From: JANMDU01 sp031418715
GTDB lineage: Bacteria > Pseudomonadota > Gammaproteobacteria > Burkholderiales > Burkholderiaceae_C
Assembly (NCBI GenBank): GCA_031418715.1
Contig: JANOJL010000064.1
Location: 124,001 to 188,000 of the forward strand
Direction of reading: 5' to 3'
Length of the DNA stretch: 64,000 bases
In this document: piece after piece, positions 60,944 to 64,000 of the stretch
How positions within the stretch are numbered: position 1 is the stretch's first letter
Layout: each line of letters begins with the position of its first letter
The notes under the pieces: generated by a model
Seen by the model: the letters and a program-made list of their open reading frames with translations, nothing else
Databases searched by the model: none
Told to the model about the DNA's origin: nothing
Made by a program: the position numbers and the translations under genes

Positions 60944-62055
60944 ACCATCTTCTCCAGTCGCCACATCTGATACTTCAAGGCAAGCACGGCACCTACGATG
61001 ATCGCGACCACCGCGATGAAGCTCATGGTAGACAGCGTAGAAATACCGCTCAAACCTTGCCCAACTGTGCAGCCCATGGCTGTGACGCCGCCGATACCCA
61101 TGAGAGTTGCACCCACCAGATGGTTGGCCACGTCTTCCGTGCTGCCAAAGCCTTCCCAGCGGAAGCTTTTGGTGATGAGCGCCACCACCGCTGAGCCAGC
61201 GATCACGCCGAATACGGAAACGATGCCCAATGTCAACACTTTGGATTTGTCGCTGAAAAACATGAACCAATCCACGGTGTAAGCCACCGGAGCCACAAAG
61301 CTCAGAGCTTCAGCGCGGCCTGAGTTGGTGGCCACAAAAGCTTCTTGCAAAGTCTCAGGATGCTCAGCTACAAAGCCCAACGAGCCGCTGGCCCACCACA
61401 TCGCGGTGATCACGCCGCCAATGCCTAGGCCAGCAAGCAAATTCTCAAAGCTGCGGAATTCTTTGCTGAGCATCGCCCACACCATCAAGCCGCCGCCTAC
61501 GAGAGCCGCAGTGAGCAGCTGTGCAAGCTGAATTTTGATGCCAAACAGGCCAATTGCCGTCATAGATAGTGCGCTAGCAGCTACAGAATTGATATCGAAT
61601 TGATCGACTGTCGCCACGCGAACGATAGCGGGCATGCCTTTGAGTGTGGCAAACGCGGCCACACCCATCACGATAAAAACGATGATTGATTTCAAGCTGC
61701 CGCCGCCAATGCGCACCAAGGTTTTGCTGCCACAGCCAGATGCCAAAACCATGCCAAAGCCAAAAAACATGCCGCCCACGATGGCGGAGAGCCAGAGCAC
61801 CCGAGAGCTGGCGTAAAGCGTTTTACCGGGGTCAACTTTCCCCAGATAAACCAAAACACCAAAGCCCAGCATGGCCACGCCAGCGGCCATCGCCCATTGG
61901 CGCATGCGCTGCCAATCGCCTATGTTCACGATATCGCTCACAGCGCCCATGGTGCAAAAATGCGTGCGCTGGGCAATCGCGCCGAAGAGAAACGAAAAGA
62001 TAAACGAAGCCAGCAGCACCTGCTGATTCATAGAGGAAAGATCGGAGGCTTGCAT
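60940..62055 (-). CDS. YeeE/YedE-family (thiosulfate-type) transporter
   Basis: A 371-residue membrane protein with about nine hydrophobic segments. The conserved Cys motifs are FCTMGAVSD near residue 34, LASGCGSKTLVRIGGGS near 108 and MGCTVGQGLSG near 332, the set used for thiosulfate passage in YeeE. A loop between membrane segments (INSVAASALSMT, in VDQFD-INSVAAS) is encoded by a CGTTATAG element (61539-61601). Its stop overlaps the tcdA start. Confidence 0.92.
   Translation of the reverse strand: MQASDLSSMNQQVLLASFIFSFLFGAIAQRTHFCTMGAVSDIVNIGDWQRMRQWAMAAGVAMLGFGVLVYLGKVDPGKTLYASSRVLWLSAIVGGMFFGFGMVLASGCGSKTLVRIGGGSLKSIIVFIVMGVAAFATLKGMPAIVRVATVDQFDINSVAASALSMTAIGLFGIKIQLAQLLTAALVGGGLMVWAMLSKEFRSFENLLAGLGIGGVITAMWWASGSLGFVAEHPETLQEAFVATNSGRAEALSFVAPVAYTVDWFMFFSDKSKVLTLGIVSVFGVIAGSAVVALITKSFRWEGFGSTEDVANHLVGATLMGIGGVTAMGCTVGQGLSGISTLSTMSFIAVVAIIVGAVLALKYQMWRLEKMV
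61539..61601 (+). repeat. CGTTATAG element, copy 24 (in frame inside yeeE)
   Basis: CCAAACAGGCCAATTGCCGT, then CATAGATAGTGCGCTAGCAG and CTACAGAATTGATATC. Read NSVAASALSMT on the coding strand. Confidence 0.75.
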
Positions 62056-62158
62056 GGCCGTATTTTAGGGGAGTGAATACTTGTGGGTACATTGGTGCTT
62101 AGTTGGCTGAATGCGGCCTTCTCGATAGAATCAACCTCAAAGCGAAACTAAAAACACC

Positions 62159-63268
62159 ATGGCCCTCATAGTTGTCTGCGAAGACGATGCTTCCACTCGT
62201 ACCCTGATCAGCGCCATTCTTAGTAAGGCCGGTCATCAGGTGGAAGCCTTCGACAATGGCTTCAAGGGCTTTTCCCGCCTCTGCGATGGTGATGTGGAAC
62301 TCCTGATCAGCGACGTGCAGATGCCAGGCAAAGATGGCTTTGCATTGATCAACGATGTGCGTGAAGATACAGAGCTTCACGACTTGCCTTGCATTTTGCT
62401 CACCGCCTTGAATGAGCGAGCCCACATGCGCGTAGGCATGACAAGTGGCGCAGACGATTACGTGACCAAGCCCTTTCAGCCCAGCGAACTGATCGAGGCT
62501 GTGAACAGCCAGCTCAAGCGCGCGATGCGGGTACACATCATGCATGCAGGCGAGACGCAGCGCACGGTCGATACTGCTCTGGGTGAGCGCACGAATGAGT
62601 TGATGGCAGCATTTGAAAAGCGATTGCAGCGTGAGCTGCAATCGCGCTGGGCGCGCAGCGACACGAAGAGCCGCGAGCTGAGAGGCAGCTTACTAGGTTG
62701 TGCCATCGTGCAGCAAGACCAGTGGCTTGAATTGCTGACTAGCACCCAAATGGCTGATATGGCGCGGCATTTCTTCAGCAAAGTGGCTGATAGCGCAACG
62801 CTTTTCAATGCAGACTATTTGCAATTCGTGGGTGATGGATTGCTGATAGTGTTTGACGCAACCACAGATGCGCCGACACTGAGTCATACGGGGCGCGCTT
62901 TGAAACTGTCGCAATCAATAGGCGCGATTCGCAGCAGCATGCAAGCCTATGTGCGTGAGCAGTTGCAGAGTGTATTTCCTGATCAAAAATTGCCTTCCTT
63001 TTCATTCAGTTTGGTGCTGCATCCGGGTGTCCTGGGCTTGGGCAAGTTGGATGGCGTAGCGGGCGGTATAGAGCAGCTCTTGCCAGTCGGGCAAGATGTG
63101 CAGCTTATCTTCAAATTGCTCAAAGTAGCGCAGGCCTTGCGCTGGTCTTTGCTGCTGAGTCAAGAAGCGGTGGATGCACAGACCAAGGAAGGCTCAGCTT
63201 TGCCTGTGCATGAACATGTGGCTATCAAACTTGGTGCACAGGAGCGGCGGATTTACCGCGCTGGTTAA
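62159..63268 (+). CDS. response regulator: receiver domain plus class III cyclase-like domain
   Basis: A 369-residue protein. Residues 1-120 are a receiver domain (VVCEDDASTRTL, phospho-acceptor Asp in LLISDVQMPGKDG, LLTALNE, and DDYVTKPFQP). A helical linker follows (about 125-165). Residues about 175-365 resemble an adenylate/guanylate cyclase catalytic fold (ADYLQFVGDGLLIVFDAT), but the first metal-binding Asp is replaced in GCAIVQQDQWLELL, so catalysis is doubtful. No histidine kinase is adjacent. It is divergent from yeeE, with 103 bases between. Confidence 0.82.
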   Translation: MALIVVCEDDASTRTLISAILSKAGHQVEAFDNGFKGFSRLCDGDVELLISDVQMPGKDGFALINDVREDTELHDLPCILLTALNERAHMRVGMTSGADDYVTKPFQPSELIEAVNSQLKRAMRVHIMHAGETQRTVDTALGERTNELMAAFEKRLQRELQSRWARSDTKSRELRGSLLGCAIVQQDQWLELLTSTQMADMARHFFSKVADSATLFNADYLQFVGDGLLIVFDATTDAPTLSHTGRALKLSQSIGAIRSSMQAYVREQLQSVFPDQKLPSFSFSLVLHPGVLGLGKLDGVAGGIEQLLPVGQDVQLIFKLLKVAQALRWSLLLSQEAVDAQTKEGSALPVHEHVAIKLGAQERRIYRAG

Positions 63269-63296
63269 AAAGGCCTTTGATTCAGAGGCCTTGAGT

Positions 63297-63782
63297 TCAT
63301 TGCCCTAAAGCTGCGCGAATCGCTTCAACTCGTGCGCGGTTCACATCGAAATCCTTTTGCCCTAAGCGGCTTGCGCTGCGCACATCGATGATGCCTTTGC
63401 TGGCATCGAGTGCAAATTCAATATCGTCGGTGAATTTGAGCAGCGCAGTGGTGCTCTGCGCATACACGTAGCCAGGCTCTTGCTTGACGATCACGGTGCG
63501 CGGCATGGCTTGCAGAGCCTCGGTGATTTTTTTCATCTCGGCGCTGCCATCGCCAGTGGCTTTCAAAGGAGCAATCGCCGCAAAGGTACGGCGTGGATGA
63601 TCAGGCCAGAGATCGGCTTGGCTGGTGACAGAATTCGGCGTTAAGGCTGGACGCTTGAGCTTGCCATCTTTCAGGCCGAGATCGTCGGGCGTTTTGCCGC
63701 GCAGCAAGCCCGCTTGCCCGGCGATGACCAGCACCAAAGCAACAATGGCTACTGCCAAAGCAAAAAGAATGAGATAGCGCAT
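63297..63782 (-). CDS. DUF1499-family exported protein
   Basis: A 161-residue protein with an N-terminal hydrophobic signal or anchor (MRYLILFALAVAIVALVLVI). The DUF1499 core includes VIVKQEPGYVYAQSTTALLKF and the characteristic DVRSASRLGQKDFDVNRARV at the C-terminus. Function unknown. It lies 28 bases from the converging stop of the response regulator. Confidence 0.85.
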   Translation of the reverse strand: MRYLILFALAVAIVALVLVIAGQAGLLRGKTPDDLGLKDGKLKRPALTPNSVTSQADLWPDHPRRTFAAIAPLKATGDGSAEMKKITEALQAMPRTVIVKQEPGYVYAQSTTALLKFTDDIEFALDASKGIIDVRSASRLGQKDFDVNRARVEAIRAALGQ

Positions 63783-63801
63783 GATGAGTCCTTCAAAAAA
63801 A

Positions 63802-64000
63802 TCAGATTTGCCACGAGGTTGTATCAGGTCTTTGTGGGAGGCTCAACCTAGAGATGCTGGGCGCTGTCTCGGCGATGACTTTGCCGCGCTTGAAAACTTT
63901 GAGCCGCGTGGCTCGCAAACGCAGCGCCTCAACTGGGTCACGCGCTTGCAGAAGCACGAAATCAGCGTTACAACCCTTTTCCAGCCCATAGCCCTTCAAA
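63802..64000 (-). CDS. codA: C-terminal end of a cytosine deaminase-type amidohydrolase, cut by the window edge
   Basis: About 66 C-terminal residues run off the right edge. GCNADFVLLQARDPVEALRL followed by KRGKVIAETAP matches the end of CodA-type deaminases (metal-dependent hydrolases that convert cytosine to uracil and ammonia). The catalytic part lies outside the window, so the exact substrate is open. Confidence 0.7.
   Translation of the reverse strand, partial: LKGYGLEKGCNADFVLLQARDPVEALRLRATRLKVFKRGKVIAETAPSISRLSLPQRPDTTSWQI

Overview
The window is chromosomal DNA of a betaproteobacterium of the order Burkholderiales, most likely family Comamonadaceae. The evidence is the tig-clpP-clpX-lon block, the tandem glycine riboswitch before gcvTHP, a Bug-family tripartite tricarboxylate receptor, the small Trp-rich protein family and Burkholderiales-type gene neighbourhoods. 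I see no insertion sequence, prophage, integron or CRISPR array. Genes are dense, with many ATGA start/stop overlaps and several TTG starts.

Layout. 1-5.7 kb: mnmH and tesA, divergent from ybbA; lysC; an AraC regulator divergent from a cupin; a small cytochrome c. 5.9-12 kb: Trp-rich protein, truncated globin, peptide deformylase, a lipoprotein, exonuclease III, folA-thyA and an EthA-like Baeyer-Villiger monooxygenase. 12.2-20.4 kb: an accessory-looking stretch with four paralogous lipoproteins, each followed by a similar hairpin terminator and a repeat copy, interrupted by a SulP-STAS-cNMP transporter and a TauD-like dioxygenase. 20.4-23.8 kb: an AmmeMemoRadiSam operon with the Memo and AMMECR1 parts fused. 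24-32 kb: four tRNAs and the protein quality-control block lon, clpX, clpP, tig. 32-37 kb: aspartic protease, plsY, pth, accA, tilS, zapA, zapB-like. 37-42.8 kb: a cobalamin riboswitch driving btuB-cobU-btuF-btuC-btuD. 42.8-48 kb: Bug receptor, nth, a membrane C13 peptidase, pyroglutamyl peptidase, ypfJ. 48.6-53.6 kb: gcvT-gcvH-gcvP behind a tandem glycine riboswitch. 53.6-59 kb: a TRAP transporter with D-erythronate dehydrogenase and a TAXI-family protein. 59-64 kb: tauE, tcdA, yeeE, a REC-cyclase-like regulator, a DUF1499 protein and the end of a cytosine deaminase gene.

The most striking signal is a dispersed element of about 45-60 bp, called here the CGTTATAG element, with about 25 recognisable copies in both orientations (roughly one per 2.5 kb). 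Many copies lie between genes, but at least ten lie inside conserved genes without breaking the frame: mnmH, def, the amrB-amrA fusion, tilS, cobU, gcvT, yeeE, the first codons of btuD, and the signal peptides of an aspartic protease and a Bug receptor. Other copies supply C-termini or stop codons (pth, the TauD-like gene). The consensus has exactly one open frame on each strand, and the in-gene copies use it. This behaviour resembles the Rickettsia palindromic elements, but the sequence and host differ.
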